From the NCBI GenBank assembly GCA_029448655.1, contig JACCLO010000008.1:2976001-3040000 (forward strand): 64,000 nt of DNA. Direction: 5' to 3'. The translations under genes were made by a program, and so were the position numbers. Shown in pieces: positions 33,074 to 47,282 of this stretch. The stretch's first letter is position 1, and each line of letters starts with the position of its first letter. The notes under the pieces are model-generated. The model did no database searches. It saw only the letters and a list, made by a program, of their open reading frames with translations, and was not told where the DNA came from. Source of the DNA: Wolfiporia cocos (lineage: Eukaryota > Basidiomycota > Agaricomycetes > Polyporales > Phaeolaceae).

Positions 33074-33781
33074 TGTTACGGTTATTTTGATTTTTCGAAT
33101 ATCGACAGAACTCACCACTGGGCGAATACGATACAGGGACTTGTTGCGCAACCAACTCCCCTGGCTACTCGTGACTCTACTGGGCTCATCCCCAGTTGTA
33201 CTAGTCTATAGGGCGCATTTCATCTTTGGCAGATCCAACTCTGCCACCGTTTCATGTTCATCGTTTATTAGCTGATAGATGGTGTTCAACCGCCATCATT
33301 CCTATCTATCGTCTCAGGAATATCACTACATACCTATCAAACGTTTGATACTATAGCGTAGATAGTATCGGTGACATCTGGGACGGACTTGACCCCTGAA
33401 ACCCAACGTAGTATATAAACTAATGTACCTACTGTCGAGGCTCTTCAGCTCGACCTTGTTGTACAAACAAGAAGTCTTATACTCGTTCTCAAACGTAGGA
33501 AACTACGCTCAGTATTTCTCACTCGAGCAACCGAACGACTAAGTCCTCGAAGTGCACACTGACTTCTCGGACTTAGGTGAGTCTTATATTCTATTCGACT
33601 CGTACCTGAACAGATTATATCCTCTAACGCGTATTGGATATTAAACGACCTCCTAAGGACTTCACTTAGGACCCGAAGGCATCTAACGAGTATTTGCCTT
33701 GCATACGGCGACGTGCCTACGTGCAGAAGAACGATATATATTCGCGATTCGAATATACGAACGGGTAGTCGACCCGTAACA
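33074..33781 (+). repeat. 3' LTR of E1
   Basis: 708 bp, TGTTACGG to CCGTAACA, nearly identical to the 5' LTR. It is preceded by the polypurine tract AGGGAGGGGC (33061-33070) and followed by the target duplication GACAC. Confidence 0.96.
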
Positions 33782-34044
33782 GACACCACATTACACAGTA
33801 TTACAAGGGAAGCGACGATGAGACCGAGGATCAGCTCTGTGTCAGAAGTGGCTGAGCAGGCAGAGACAAGAGACAAAAGAGGGAAGTTGGGGAACCCATG
33901 GGTAATGGACAGGAAATTGATGGGGGATGCACAGGTAACTTCAAAAAACCCCAATTATCTGAAATAGGCACACATGGATTGGGATACTGTACTGAAGTGG
34001 AAAAAACTGTGTGACCGTGGCAAAGCCACGGGTAATTAACCTAG

Positions 34045-34546
34045 TCATATAATAAAGGGACGACCGTTGCGTGGGAACTGCCATGTGCTTTTCCACGTGT
34101 GCCACGTGCTGTCCGTCGTCCCATAGGGCTCGCGCCACCGACCCGGGGAGTTGGCCAGTGTATTCCCATGCCCAGCGCCTGCAAGGCGCGCGTTCAAATC
34201 CAACGTTTCGCGCGTCCTCCCTGCGCTGTGCCACGGGGATTTTGTAGCTGTTGTAACGTAGATGGCCTGTACTGTAGATACACGCGATTAATTAAGAGAA
34301 TTCAGGGAGTTTTTTGAGGCACCACACAATGTTACAAGCGAAGCGACGACGACACCGAGCATCAGCGAGGTGGAGGAAGTGGCTGAGCGGGCAGAGAACA
34401 AAGGACAGGTGCAACAGGGTGATCACACACCCTGGAGGTTGGGTGGACTCATAATGTCTCCATCCAGTGTTTTTTTCCCTTATTCTATTAGTTATCTCAC
34501 TTAAGTGACAATTGATATTCGTGGCGAAGCCATGGGTAATTAAACT
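34045..34546 (+). mobile_element. Truncated Helitron unit H11
   Basis: It starts TCATATAATAAAGGGACGAC, as in H6, directly after the CTAG of H10. It reaches the 3' hairpin region GTGGCGAAGCCAT and GGTAATTAAACT, but the terminal CTAG is missing. At that point the sequence switches to an inverted fragment of the same family. Confidence 0.75.
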
Positions 34547-34625
34547 CGTGGATGCCACGCGGCAAACGTGGACGCCAGGTGCGCTCCACGCGACCGCTCC
34601 CACGCGAGCTCCCGTTACTTATAGA
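34547..34625 (-). mobile_element. Inverted 5' fragment of a Helitron unit
   Basis: Read on the minus strand from 34625, this gives TCTATAAGTAACGGGAGCTC and then a GCGTGG-rich region matching the 5' end of the family. A host-side A precedes TC. The fragment is about 80 bp and meets H11 tail-first near 34546, so the right end of the array was rearranged or received an opposite insertion. Confidence 0.72.
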
Positions 34626-35399
34626 TACTTGGTTGATCTTGAAACACGGACATTACTCTTGTTCATTCTGCCACTCCGGGGTGTCAAAGTAGAGGATAGG
34701 CATAACTTGAGCCTTTTCTTTGTGGACAAAGCGGGGACCGAGAGTAGCTTATTACACAATATCGGAAATGAACTATACACCGCGATTGAATTTTTTATAT
34801 CGGTGATTGATACATGAAGCGTATTTAGCTGTGGCTCAGTCACACTAGACTCGTTTCCAGTCGCTACTTTGGATGGTATAAGCTACGAGAGGCTGAATAC
34901 TAGGGAGTTGGAGGGAGGGATGCAGGGAGGGTAGGGCGTGGGTAGCTTAAACCGTCCAGTAGCGACTGGAAGAACTGTAAGGGAGAGCAGTACAGTAACT
35001 TTTGAAACTCCGAATATACCTAATCGGGATAGTCACGGGACCGCGCATTCTGAGGCGCGCTGAGCGCCTCTCGAATGCACAGACATGACAAGTACAGTAC
35101 ACCATGCAAAAGACTGTCTTCTACTCATCATACAGATAAAAGGTCGTACCAATCACTCTGGTTGGTACGCCCCCGGTAAAACGTGCCAGGCGTGTTCTTC
35201 AAGGCTTGGATAGCCAGACACTCAAGGCGGAACAAGCGTGTCTCGTGCAAGAACGCAGCGTGAAAAAAGCCCTCAAAGCAGCAGCGCGTGTATCCGAAGA
35301 GAGGGGAAGGAAATGCCCAAGTGCTGGCTCAGCAAGCTAAAGTGCAACTCACGGCTACAAGATGTGCTAGCCTGTGCATCCGACCTTGGATTCACTATT
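34626..35399. other. Intergenic between the Helitron array and E2
   Basis: No gene recognised. It contains the MITE-like inverted repeat at 34855-34971 and a short perfect hairpin at 35145-35169 (CGTACCAA and TTGGTACG, 9-nt loop). Confidence 0.5.
34855..34971. repeat. MITE-like inverted repeat (117 bp)
   Basis: The ends TTCCAGTCGCTACT and AGTAGCGACTGGAA are perfect 14-bp inverted repeats. Imperfect pairing extends to about 30 bp per arm (AAGCTAC and GTAGCTT), around a purine-rich centre. I see no clear target duplication, so either a small DNA-transposon relic or a plain hairpin is possible. Confidence 0.55.
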
Positions 35400-35942
35400 T
35401 GTTACAGTTCTACCAGGTACACTCGAATATTCCGTTTGACGCCTCACCGTGTATGAGGACTTAGCGTTCAACCGCTGTACCCAGCACTCTATTTCTAGGG
35501 GGCCTCCGCTCAACCGTAGGCCCTGTTTCATGTATAACAACCCTATGCCCACTCTCTGCGTCCGCATCTCGTTCTAGCTGATATTCTGTGTCCAACCACA
35601 GTAGTTCCGCGTTTCATCTCTTGTTGCGCTCAACCGCAACACTTCTCCTTTATTACTTATATCGTTAGCCCGACGGACTTAATAGTAGTAGTACCAAAGA
35701 CACTATGACCCCGATTAACGGATCGCAGTATATAACCTGATGTAAATAATCGGTCGAGTTCCTCAGCTCGACCTTGTTGAATTCAAGGATCTTATACTCG
35801 TTCTCAAAGGCTTGAGCAATTAAGCCTGCAGCTTGTATATCGACGCTCTGACTCAGAGGAGTCCGACGAGTAGTGCGCTACTCGATACGCTAAGTAACTC
35901 GACTTGGTTATTTTGCGTTGAACGGATATACGATCCGTAACA
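35400..35942 (+). repeat. 5' LTR of E2
   Basis: 543 bp, TGTTACAG to CCGTAACA. TATATAA lies at 35729-35735 and the putative self-primer AGCTCGACCTT at 35765-35775, 36 bp from the TATA start. Confidence 0.96.
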
Positions 35943-35943
35943 G

Positions 35944-35954
35944 AAGGTCGAGCT
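35944..35954 (+). other. Primer-binding site of E2 (self-priming type)
   Basis: AAGGTCGAGCT lies one base past the LTR and is the perfect complement of AGCTCGACCTT at 35765-35775. It is identical to the E1 site although the surrounding LTR sequences have diverged. Confidence 0.82.
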
Positions 35955-35986
35955 CTAACAAAGCTCACTCACCGAAGTGCAAGCCT

Positions 35987-37666
35987 ATGCAACGATTCGA
36001 CCCGGATCTCCCGACCAGGTTAATTGAAATACTCCCCGAAGCATACCGACGAATCTCTTACGAAGAGAAGTACGAGTGGAGAGATCCCCCAGCAGGATTC
36101 TTCACGAAAGGAGGATACCTCACCATCCCGTCCCCAGACAGGCTTTCGCCCACTTGGGTACAGGTTCCCCCATCTTCGAACGATCCCTGGGATCAGACAC
36201 GCGCCGCGTTTGAGCGGTTTGGAACGGTCATTGATATTATGACACCGACGCTTACCATCCACCGAGCTGATGGACAACAACAGGGAGGACAGACGACGAA
36301 CACCCCCTCCGCCGGAGGAACCATGGGTGTGGCAGGTACAGCCATGGGCGGCAGTACTATTCCAGGAAGCGCAGGCACAAGCCAGGGCGCAGGGGGAATG
36401 GCCCCTAACCCTCCGCCGGCTAATAATCCGCTCCCTAGCCATCCTGTCGGAGCAAACCCCTCCGGAACAGGAATTCCTGGAGGAGGAGGCCTTCCTGGAG
36501 GGGGAGGTCCCCCAGGCGGCGCAGGAGGCGGAGGTCCCCCGGGCGGCGGCGGCAATCCAGCAGGTGGCGCAGGAGGCAATCCAGCAGGACCGCCAGGAGG
36601 TGGAGGTGGAGGCCCACCAGGAGGCGGAGGCCCACCAGGAGGCGGAGGTCCACCAGGAGGAGGAGCCCCGCCAGGCTGGGGAGCCCAGGCCCCTCAGCCA
36701 GCCAGAGGAAATCGCATAAAGCTCGCCACCCCCGAGCCGTTCAAAGGGGAACGAAAGAAGCTACAGAGCTTCAAGAATGACTGCAACACCTGGTTCACCA
36801 TGTTCGCAGCAGACTATCAGTCCGACGACCAGAAGATCCTCTTCATCATGTCATACATCAAGGGAAGCGACCGGGTGAACCAATGGAAAGAAAACTACTA
36901 CGCCAAATACACCGACCCGATCACCCGGGCGTTCGTATTACCCCCGCTGGCCCAGTTCAGCGCCGAATTCGATGCAGCCTTCGAACCGATTGAAGAAAAA
37001 CAAAAAACCAACGACGATCTCTTCGATCTCAAACAAGACAAGAAGAGCATCGATGATTTCAATATCGAATTCGACAACCTTGTTGGAAAAACAGGGCTAG
37101 ACCGCGTACACTGCGACCCTCTCTTCGTCACAGCATACAAGAGAGCTATTCGACCCACACTGGTAACCCACATCATAAATATCGTTCCCCCCGTCGTCAC
37201 CCTTACCGAATGGATGAAACAAGCATCCATCAACGAAAACAATTATAACACCTTCATCAAGGGACGAGGGAATGATAAGAAGAAGCCGCAATGGCGAGCC
37301 AAGACCCAGAGCACCTCGACCACAGCAGCCCCGACTAAAGATCCGAACGCAATGGATATCGATCGGATGTCCACAGAAGAACGTCGCAGGCTCCAAACCG
37401 AAGGACGCTGCTTCAACTGCAAGGAGAAGGGCCATCTCTCCAGCAACTGCCCCAAACGAAAGAAGAAACCCACCACCAGGGGAAAAGCCCGGAAAGCCGA
37501 GGAAGACACCTCCACAGCTCATGTCGAGGAAGTCGAAGAAAACACAGATGATGAAGACAGCGACGGAGCGACCGCCATAGAAGAAGCGGTCAATGCAATC
37601 AGGGTTCTCAAGGTTAAGAACCCCTCATACCTCGCCCAAATTCTCGACGAACAGGATTTCGAGTAG
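35987..37666 (+). CDS. E2 Gag
   Basis: The reading frame is open from 35918, but that start lies inside the LTR; the ATG at 35987 (MQRFDPDLPTRLIEILPE) aligns with the start of E1 Gag and is preferred, giving 559 residues. The N-terminal domain is followed by a Gly/Pro-rich segment of about 120 residues. Then come the capsid region (PFKGERKKLQSFKNDCNTWF) and one CCHC knuckle, CFNCKEKGHLSSNC. The acidic C-terminus ends EQDFE, close to the E1 ending EQDFA. The stop TAG at 37664-37666 again overlaps the base of a stem-loop. Confidence 0.92.
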   Translation: MQRFDPDLPTRLIEILPEAYRRISYEEKYEWRDPPAGFFTKGGYLTIPSPDRLSPTWVQVPPSSNDPWDQTRAAFERFGTVIDIMTPTLTIHRADGQQQGGQTTNTPSAGGTMGVAGTAMGGSTIPGSAGTSQGAGGMAPNPPPANNPLPSHPVGANPSGTGIPGGGGLPGGGGPPGGAGGGGPPGGGGNPAGGAGGNPAGPPGGGGGGPPGGGGPPGGGGPPGGGAPPGWGAQAPQPARGNRIKLATPEPFKGERKKLQSFKNDCNTWFTMFAADYQSDDQKILFIMSYIKGSDRVNQWKENYYAKYTDPITRAFVLPPLAQFSAEFDAAFEPIEEKQKTNDDLFDLKQDKKSIDDFNIEFDNLVGKTGLDRVHCDPLFVTAYKRAIRPTLVTHIINIVPPVVTLTEWMKQASINENNYNTFIKGRGNDKKKPQWRAKTQSTSTTAAPTKDPNAMDIDRMSTEERRRLQTEGRCFNCKEKGHLSSNCPKRKKKPTTRGKARKAEEDTSTAHVEEVEENTDDEDSDGATAIEEAVNAIRVLKVKNPSYLAQILDEQDFE

Positions 37667-37692
37667 GGAGGAAGTGCACGGTCTTACCTCCC
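37666..37692 (+). promoter_or_regulatory. Stem-loop at the E2 gag stop codon (candidate recoding signal)
   Basis: GGGAGG (37666-37671) pairs with CCTCCC (37687-37692) across a 15-nt loop ending CACGGTCTTA. Stem length, loop length and position on the stop codon equal those of E1, while two base pairs have switched with compensation. The -1 (pol) frame is open from 37618. Confidence 0.72.
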
Positions 37693-37773
37693 GAAAGCGT
37701 AGCCCATGTAATTACATCGTATGAACGCGACAGGTCGCTATTCATCCCTATAACCCTGGAGCTGCAGAAACCC

Positions 37774-40700
37774 GTGACAGTAAATGCCCTCATCGACTCA
37801 GGAGCTATGTCCTCCCTCATCCACCCAAAACTCGTCATTCGACACAGGATCCTGACCCGACCAATCAAGAACCCCATCACCATTCGTAACGTTGATGGAA
37901 CCATCAATAAAGACGGACAAATAAATCGAGAAGTAGTCCTCGCTATTAGGTACGGAGGAAAGAAACGCAAGATCCGCTTCCTCGTCGGAAACATCGGAAA
38001 GGAAGACATGATCCTCGGATATAACTGGTTAAAGAAGGAAGGACCCAAAATCGATTGGGCCAAGGGGAAGGTCGACGTCACCCCTAATAAAACCCCAGAA
38101 AAAACCCGAAGCGCAGACGTCACTCTTCGCCTCGATACAGTCGAAATGACCATTACACCCGAAGGAAAACTACCAACCCGCGGAACCGATGGAGCCATCG
38201 GCTACGACCTCTATGCCTCTAAATCAGAAGAGATAGCCCCCGGAGGATGGAAGGCAATCCCCACCGGAGTCCATATGAAAATCCCGAAGGGATCCTATGG
38301 AAGGATCGCCTCCCGATCGGGCCTCACTCTCAGGCACGGCCTGACAGTAGGAGGAGGCGTCATCGACCCCGACTACAGAGGAGAGGTCCAAGTCATACTA
38401 TTCAACCAATCGACGACCACCCACCGCATCATTCCTGGAATGAGGATTGCACAGATTATATTCGAGCAAGCCATAACCCCTGATATAATCCAGGTCGAAG
38501 AACTCGACGAGACTAACCGAGGGGAGAAAGGTTTTGGCTCCACCGACAAAGAAGAAACACCAAAGGGCCCTAGTTCAGAAGACCCCTCGAAGGAGCTACC
38601 CTCCGAAGAGGAACACCAACTCCTACGAAGGTTTATCAAAATGGAGAGGAAGCTGACTGCCTCGCGAACCGAGACCAAACACAGGTTCAGGAAAAGGATC
38701 GCACAACTCTCCTACATTCGAAAGGCTATGACCAAATCTCAAGAATTCACGGGAATGACAGGAAAAGGCACCAACGAAACAATCCTCCCTGAGCACCTGA
38801 AGGACTTTGCAAAAGTCTTCAGCAAATCGGCAGCTGCCTCCTTCCCACCTTCGAGACCCTGGGACCACGCCATCGAACTAAAACCCGATTTCGTACCACG
38901 AGACTGCAAGGTTTATGCGCTGTCCCCCAGGGAACAGAAAGCCATGGACGAATTCTTAAAAGAAAATCTCGCAAAAGGTTTTATCCGACCATCGAAGTCT
39001 CCGATGGCCTCCCCCGCTTTCTTTGTCCCAAAAAAGGATGGAGGTCTGAGACCCTGCCAAGACTACAGGTATCTGAACGAGGGAACGATCAAGAATGCAT
39101 ATCCCTTACCCCTAATATCCGAACTTATCGAAAAACTAAAGGGGGCGAAAATTTTCACCAAAATGGACCTACGAGCGGGGTACAATAATGTGCGGATCAA
39201 AGAAGGCGACCAATGGAAGGGTGCGTTCAAGACGAATGGAGGCCTCTACGAGCCCACTGTAATGTTCTTCGGAATGTGCAATTCGCCCGCTACATTCCAA
39301 TCCATGATGAACGAAATCCTCAAGGAAGAAATAGCAGAGGGATGGGTAGTGGTGTACATGGACGACATCCTCATCTTTTCCCCAGATCGAGATACACACC
39401 AAGAGCGAGAACGACGAATCCTGCGGAAACTCGCCGACAACAAGTTATTTGTGAAACCAGAGAAATGCGCTTTCGGAGTTGACAAGGTGGAATTCCTAGG
39501 ATTGGTAATCGCCCCAGGACATGTCCAGATGGACCCAGCCAAGCTCCAAGGAATTCGGAAGTGGCCCGCCCCACGGAATGTTAAGGGGGTCCGCTCCTTC
39601 CTAGGCTTCGCAAACTTCTACCGAAAATTCATCGATCATTACTCCACACATGCCCGACCACTCATCGACCTCACAAAGACTGCAACCGGGAATGGTTTCA
39701 AGTGGACTGATCGAGAAGAGAAGGCCTTCGAATTCTTGAAGGACCAATTCGTAAAAGCTCCGGCCTTGTCACTCCCCGACAAAGCGAAACCATTTATCCT
39801 CGAAACAGATGCATCCCAGTACGCCCTTGGGGCGGTACTCAAACAGAAAGATGACGAAGGGAATGAACGGCCAGTAGGCTACCTCTCTCAATCTCTAACC
39901 GCAGCGGAACGAAACTATGAAGTCTACGATCGGGAACTTCTCGGAATAGTCCGCGCTCTTGAAGAATGGCGCCACCTTCTAGAAGGAGCACCCCACCAGA
40001 TTCTGATCAGAAGCGATCACCAGAACCTTACATATTGGCGAAGCGCCCAGAGATTGAATCGGCGACAGGCAAGATGGCACCTCCTGCTGTCCCAGTTCGA
40101 CATCCGCCTACAGCACGTACCCGGAAAGAAATTAATAATGGCAGATACTCTCTCGCGTCTCCTGAACCTAAACGACTCGGAACATGACAACGAAAATATC
40201 CTCATGTTACCCGATGAACTGTTTGTCCACGCCATCGAGATACCGATCATCGATCGGATCAAGATCGCGAAGCCTTTCGACCCGATCGCGGAACAGGCTC
40301 TCCGCGCCCTGGAACAAGGAGAGACTGCCCCTTTGAGGACAGCAATGGAAGACTGGCAGTCCAGCGAAGGAGTCCTCTTGTACAAAGGACGAATGTATGT
40401 TCCCAGAGACCCTGCCCTGAGGAGGAATGTGGTCTCTAGATATCACGATCCAATCGCAGCAGGTCACCCCGGAATCTGGGGGACGACGCTAAAAGTACAG
40501 GAACACTTCTGGTGGCCTGATCTCCGAAAAACGGTGGCAGAATACGTCAAAGGGTGCGCCATATGTCAGCAAATGAAACCCGACAGAAGCCCGACGAAGC
40601 CGCCACTACAACCAATTCCGACAAAAAAGGATGCCCTCCCCTTTTCACAATGCTCAGTTGACTTCATCACGGACCTTCCCCCGGTAGGGAAGTATGACTC

Positions 40701-41856
40701 GATCATGGTCATCGTCGATCATGGGTCGTCCAAGGCGATATCGCTAACCCCATGCAGCAAGACCATCACCAGCGAAGGGGCAGCTGACATATTCCACCGG
40801 CAAATCTATTCGAAGTACGGACTCCCCCGGAAAATCATATCCGATCGAGGACCGCAATTCGCGTCCAAGCTCTTTCAAGGGCTCTGCAAAGTTCTTGGAA
40901 TCGAGTCCGCCCTCAGCACGGCCTATCACCCACAGACAGACGGACAGACGGAAAGAATGAACCAACAAATCGAAGTCTATCTGCGCATATATTGTATGAA
41001 CGACCCAAGACTGTGGGCGACGCGATTAGCAGATGTAGAATTCGCTCACAACACACGGAGGACAGAGGGGCGGCCTGCCCCTACAGAAGTAATCATGGGA
41101 TACATCCCGAGAGGATTACCAGACGAAGTTAAAACCACCCAGGTACCAGCAGCAGCTGACCGACTAAAAGCCGCGTGAGAAGCAAGAGAAAAGGCAATTA
41201 CCGCTCATGAGCTAATGCAGAAGCGGATGGCAGGAAGGACCCTACGAGGCCTCCCTAAATTCGACAAAGGGGACAAGGTCTGGCTCGATGCCAAGAACCT
41301 CCACCTCCCATACGAATCTCGGAAGCTCGCCCCCAAAAGGGAGGGACCATTCACTATCACTGAAAAGCTTGGGAATGTAACTTATCGACTAGCCCTACCA
41401 CCGCGATGGAAGGTACACCCGGTCTTCCATGCAGCCTTACTGAAGCCGTTCAATGAGACAAGGGTGCACGGACCCAATCATATGAAGCCGCCCCCGGAAT
41501 TAGTCGATGGGGAAGCAGAGTATGAAGTCGAAGCCATACTGAACCAACGACAATACCGAGGGAGGAAGCAATACCTCGTCCACTGGAAAGGCTACCCGTC
41601 GGCGGAAGATTCATGGGAAGGTGAAGCCAGTTTAAAGAATTCCCCGGACATCCTCAGGGAGTTTAAAAGCAAGAGGACGAAGACCAAGGCCCGGCAGGTC
41701 GAAGAAATAGCATGTCGACGCCACTCCCTACAACCAGCCCGTCCGAGCGACCTACTGCCCCGACGATGCGGCGATCCCTCGCAGTCCGCATGGGGTACCA
41801 GACAGGTCCGACATCCCCCCCGGCGGGCAGGCGACCCCCTGGACCGATCGATTTGA
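37774..41856 (+). CDS. E2 Pol: protease, dUTPase, RT, RNase H, integrase, TGA, chromodomain
   Basis: The -1 frame relative to gag, open from 37618; no in-frame ATG lies before the protease, so frameshifting or a similar recoding is more likely than reinitiation. Protease: LIDSGAM. The dUTPase is complete (about 38115-38550). RT: VYMDDILIF near 39355. RNase H: LETDASQYALGAVL. Integrase: HPGIWGT, CAICQQMK, VDFITDLP, SDRGPQF and HPQTDGQTERMNQQ. A TGA at 41176-41178 separates integrase from the GPY/F-like region and chromodomain (YEVEAILNQRQY, YLVHWKGYPSAEDSWEGE). The frame is the same on both sides, so readthrough would give one polyprotein. Confidence 0.9.
38115..38550 (+). other. dUTPase domain inside E2 Pol
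   Basis: All five motifs are present: GYDLYAS (residue 143), YGRIASRSG, GVIDPDYRGEVQVILFN, GMRIAQIIFE and RGEKGFGSTD. Conservation of every motif beside substantial divergence elsewhere suggests the activity is under selection. Confidence 0.93.
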
Positions 41857-42727
41857 ACTCGTACAGGAACTCACCGACATATTCGACCAGTACCAGGACG
41901 TCACAGAGAGAATCGTCCAACTCGAGCGCACAGCCCTCCTCCAGCGACAGAGGCTTGGGCGGTGCATCGGTCAGTGGATCGACCACCTCGGGGCGTCGAC
42001 ACCATCGCGAATCCGGCGAGCGTTCGCAGAAGTCGAAGCGGGCCCGCCCCGCTTACCACGAACGCGAAGCCCTGTCCCAGCCATGCCCCCCTGGTTACTC
42101 GACGACGGCGAGCTGGATCGAATCGCAGAACCATTCGATTTTATGGAATACAGTCATGTGGTACCTCGCGACGCTGCCGTACCGACCGCCCCCGCAGGAC
42201 CTCGACCTCGAGAATCAGCGCGCCCTCCTCCGCATCCACGAGACGATGAACGACGCCCAGTTCGAGAGGGGTCGGGCGATGGTAGGGCTCCCCCCTCGCC
42301 GACCTCTGCAGCTGCTAGCGACGGAGCTGGCAACAGATCTCCATCAGTTGAGATCATTACCCGGGAGGAATGGGAGCGAGGGAGGGACGGATGGGACGAA
42401 CCCCTTTACCAGCTGCCTACCTGGCTCCGACAGCGTCTCTGGGCCCACCACCACCACCAGCGGTACGAATCAGGAGAATATCTTCGCGCCGTCCCCTCAG
42501 CCCGCTCACCACCTCGACCATCCGCCGAAGAGCCCTGTCGTCGATGTGGTAGCCCCTGGCATTGGGTCCTCGACTGTCCCGATTACAGATGCCCCACCTG
42601 CAGAGTCACGCAGCCAGGACATCGCGTCGGCGAGTGCGCCTCATATCAGGTATGGATCCCCCCTCCGACGCCTCCGCTCCCCGATACAGATGCGGGATAC
42701 AACGACCCTGATCCGGAGGCCCTCTGA
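41712..42727 (+). pseudogene. E2 ORF3 homologue, frameshifted near its start
   Basis: The homologue of E1 ORF3. The matching start ATGTCGACG is at 41712, right after a TAG triplet as in E1. The conserved body is in the neighbouring frame from about 41822 to the stop at 42727, so a one-base indel is likely; the run of seven C at 41815-41821 is the obvious place. The body has the helical region (FELVQELTDIFDQYQDVT), PFDFME, ITREEWERG, and both knuckles (CRRCGSPWHWVLDC and CPTCRVTQPGHRVGEC). It ends DPDPEAL, close to the E1 ending EQDTEAL. Confidence 0.75.
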
Positions 42728-42782
42728 GTGGCCGTGAAGCTTGGATTTCATCGAGGGCAATGAAGGCTTGAGGGGGGGGTGA

Positions 42783-43325
42783 TGTTACAGTTCTACCAGG
42801 TACACTCGAATATTCCGTTTGACGCCTCACCGTGTATGAGGACTTAGCGTTCAACCGCTGTACCCAGCGCTCTATTTCTAGGGGGCCTCCGCTCAACTGT
42901 AGGCCCTGTTTCATGTATAACAACCCTATGCCCACTCTCTGCGTCCGCATCTCGTTCTAGCTGATATTCTGTGTCCAACCACAGTAGTTCCGCGTTTCAT
43001 CTCTTGTTGCGCTCAACCGCAACACTTCTCCTTTATTACTTATATCGTTAGCCCGACGGACTTAATAGTAGTAGTACCAAAGACACTATGACCCCGATTA
43101 ACGGATCGCAGTATATAACCTGATGTAAATAATCGGTCGAGTTCCTCAGCTCGACCTTGTTGAATTCAAGGATCTTATACTCGTTCTCAAAGGCTTGAGC
43201 AATTAAGCCTGCAGCTTGTATATCGACGCTCTGACTCAGAGGAGTCCGACGAGTAGTGCGCTACTCGATACGCTAAGTAACTCGACTTGGTTATTTTGCG
43301 TTGAACGGATATACGATCCGTAACA
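42783..43325 (+). repeat. 3' LTR of E2
   Basis: 543 bp, preceded by the polypurine tract AGGGGGGGGT (42771-42780) and followed by the target duplication CTATT. Confidence 0.96.
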
Positions 43326-43330
43326 CTATT

Positions 43331-44007
43331 CCTATTCCCATCAATCTCGTTTCCTCCCTGCAGGGCATCACTGATCAGAAGTTATCATCTTGTGCCTCTC
43401 TCATAATTGGATCCCATTGATTGATTTCATTTTGCGCGTGCGCGGAAGCATCCTGAGTTGTCGTGCGCCTCATTTGTGGCTGTCGGCCATATCCGGCCCG
43501 GGTCCAGTGACTATTCCTCTTATGGTATATTCGGAGTTTTAAAAGTTACTGTATTGCCCTCACCCACAGTTCTTCCAGACGGTACTGTATTGTATTCAAT
43601 ACTGCCGTCTGGTAACGAGACTACAGTCACACACACATATATATTATTCACACCTGTCCTGTCCGCGCGACTCTTTCGGTGAGATGATGATCCATTCAAT
43701 CGATGAAAAGATGTCGTCTGACCTCGTATCTAACGGCACCGCATGCGAGCGCTATCGATTGACGCTACAAGGATTTGCAGCTCCCTTTTCAGCCCCCTCT
43801 ACAGCTCAGCCTAGAACGAGAACGCGCTTCAACTATTATTACGCTAGGCGCCAACGAGTTCCAGCCACAGAACAAATAGTGCAATACAGACACGTCGTCG
43901 AACCGCGCTCAGACGAGATTCACCGGCGCAAGTAGATAAATCATTGAACGAGAGGTGCGTTCGTAGTAATCTGCGCTACGATTCATGACGCGTAAATAGG
44001 CGACAGG
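43331..44007. other. Intergenic; upstream region of Sec23
   Basis: No gene recognised. An imperfect hairpin lies at about 43573-43612 (CCAGACGG ... CCGTCTGG). The Sec23 promoter must lie in the right-hand part; I see no clear TATA box. Confidence 0.5.

Positions 44008-47282
<3,275 letters not shown>

Larger units (their letters stand above)
25320..33781 (+). mobile_element. Ty3/gypsy chromovirus-like LTR retrotransposon E1
   Basis: A complete element of 8,462 bp with 708-bp LTRs and 5-bp target duplications GACAC (25315-25319 and 33782-33786). Order: LTR, PBS, gag with a zinc knuckle, protease, dUTPase, reverse transcriptase, RNase H, integrase, chromodomain, ORF3, purine tract, LTR. I see only two differences between its LTRs, so insertion was recent. 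Its pol carries two in-frame TGA codons, one of them shared with E2. The chromodomain marks it as a chromovirus, a group whose integrases are often guided by histone marks. Confidence 0.95.
24508..34044 (+). mobile_element. Helitron unit H10, interrupted by LTR element E1
   Basis: It starts TCTATAAGTAATGGGAG, has five 11-bp repeats and a diverged, expanded minisatellite (about 24745-25260). The Ty3/gypsy element E1 (25320-33781) interrupts it. The Helitron tail resumes after the target duplication and ends with the hairpin GTGGCAAAGCCAC and CTAG at 34041-34044. The tail (TTACAAGGGAAGCGACGATG) matches tails of other units, which supports insertion of E1 into a pre-existing Helitron. Confidence 0.82.
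35400..43325 (+). mobile_element. Ty3/gypsy chromovirus-like LTR retrotransposon E2
   Basis: A complete element of 7,926 bp with 543-bp LTRs and target duplications CTATT (35395-35399 and 43326-43330). Its domain order is the same as E1's, but the sequence is clearly diverged and the LTRs are unlike except for the ends and the promoter/self-primer segment. I see two differences between its LTRs (CAGCACTC versus CAGCGCTC, CAACCGTAGG versus CAACTGTAGG), indicating recent insertion. Pol is open except for one TGA at a position shared with E1. ORF3 is frameshifted near its 5' end. Confidence 0.95.

Noticed and set aside
35918..35986. Gag of E2 starting at the first ATG of the open frame (35918)
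   Set aside because: That start lies inside the 5' LTR and overlaps the PBS; the ATG at 35987 aligns with the E1 Gag start.
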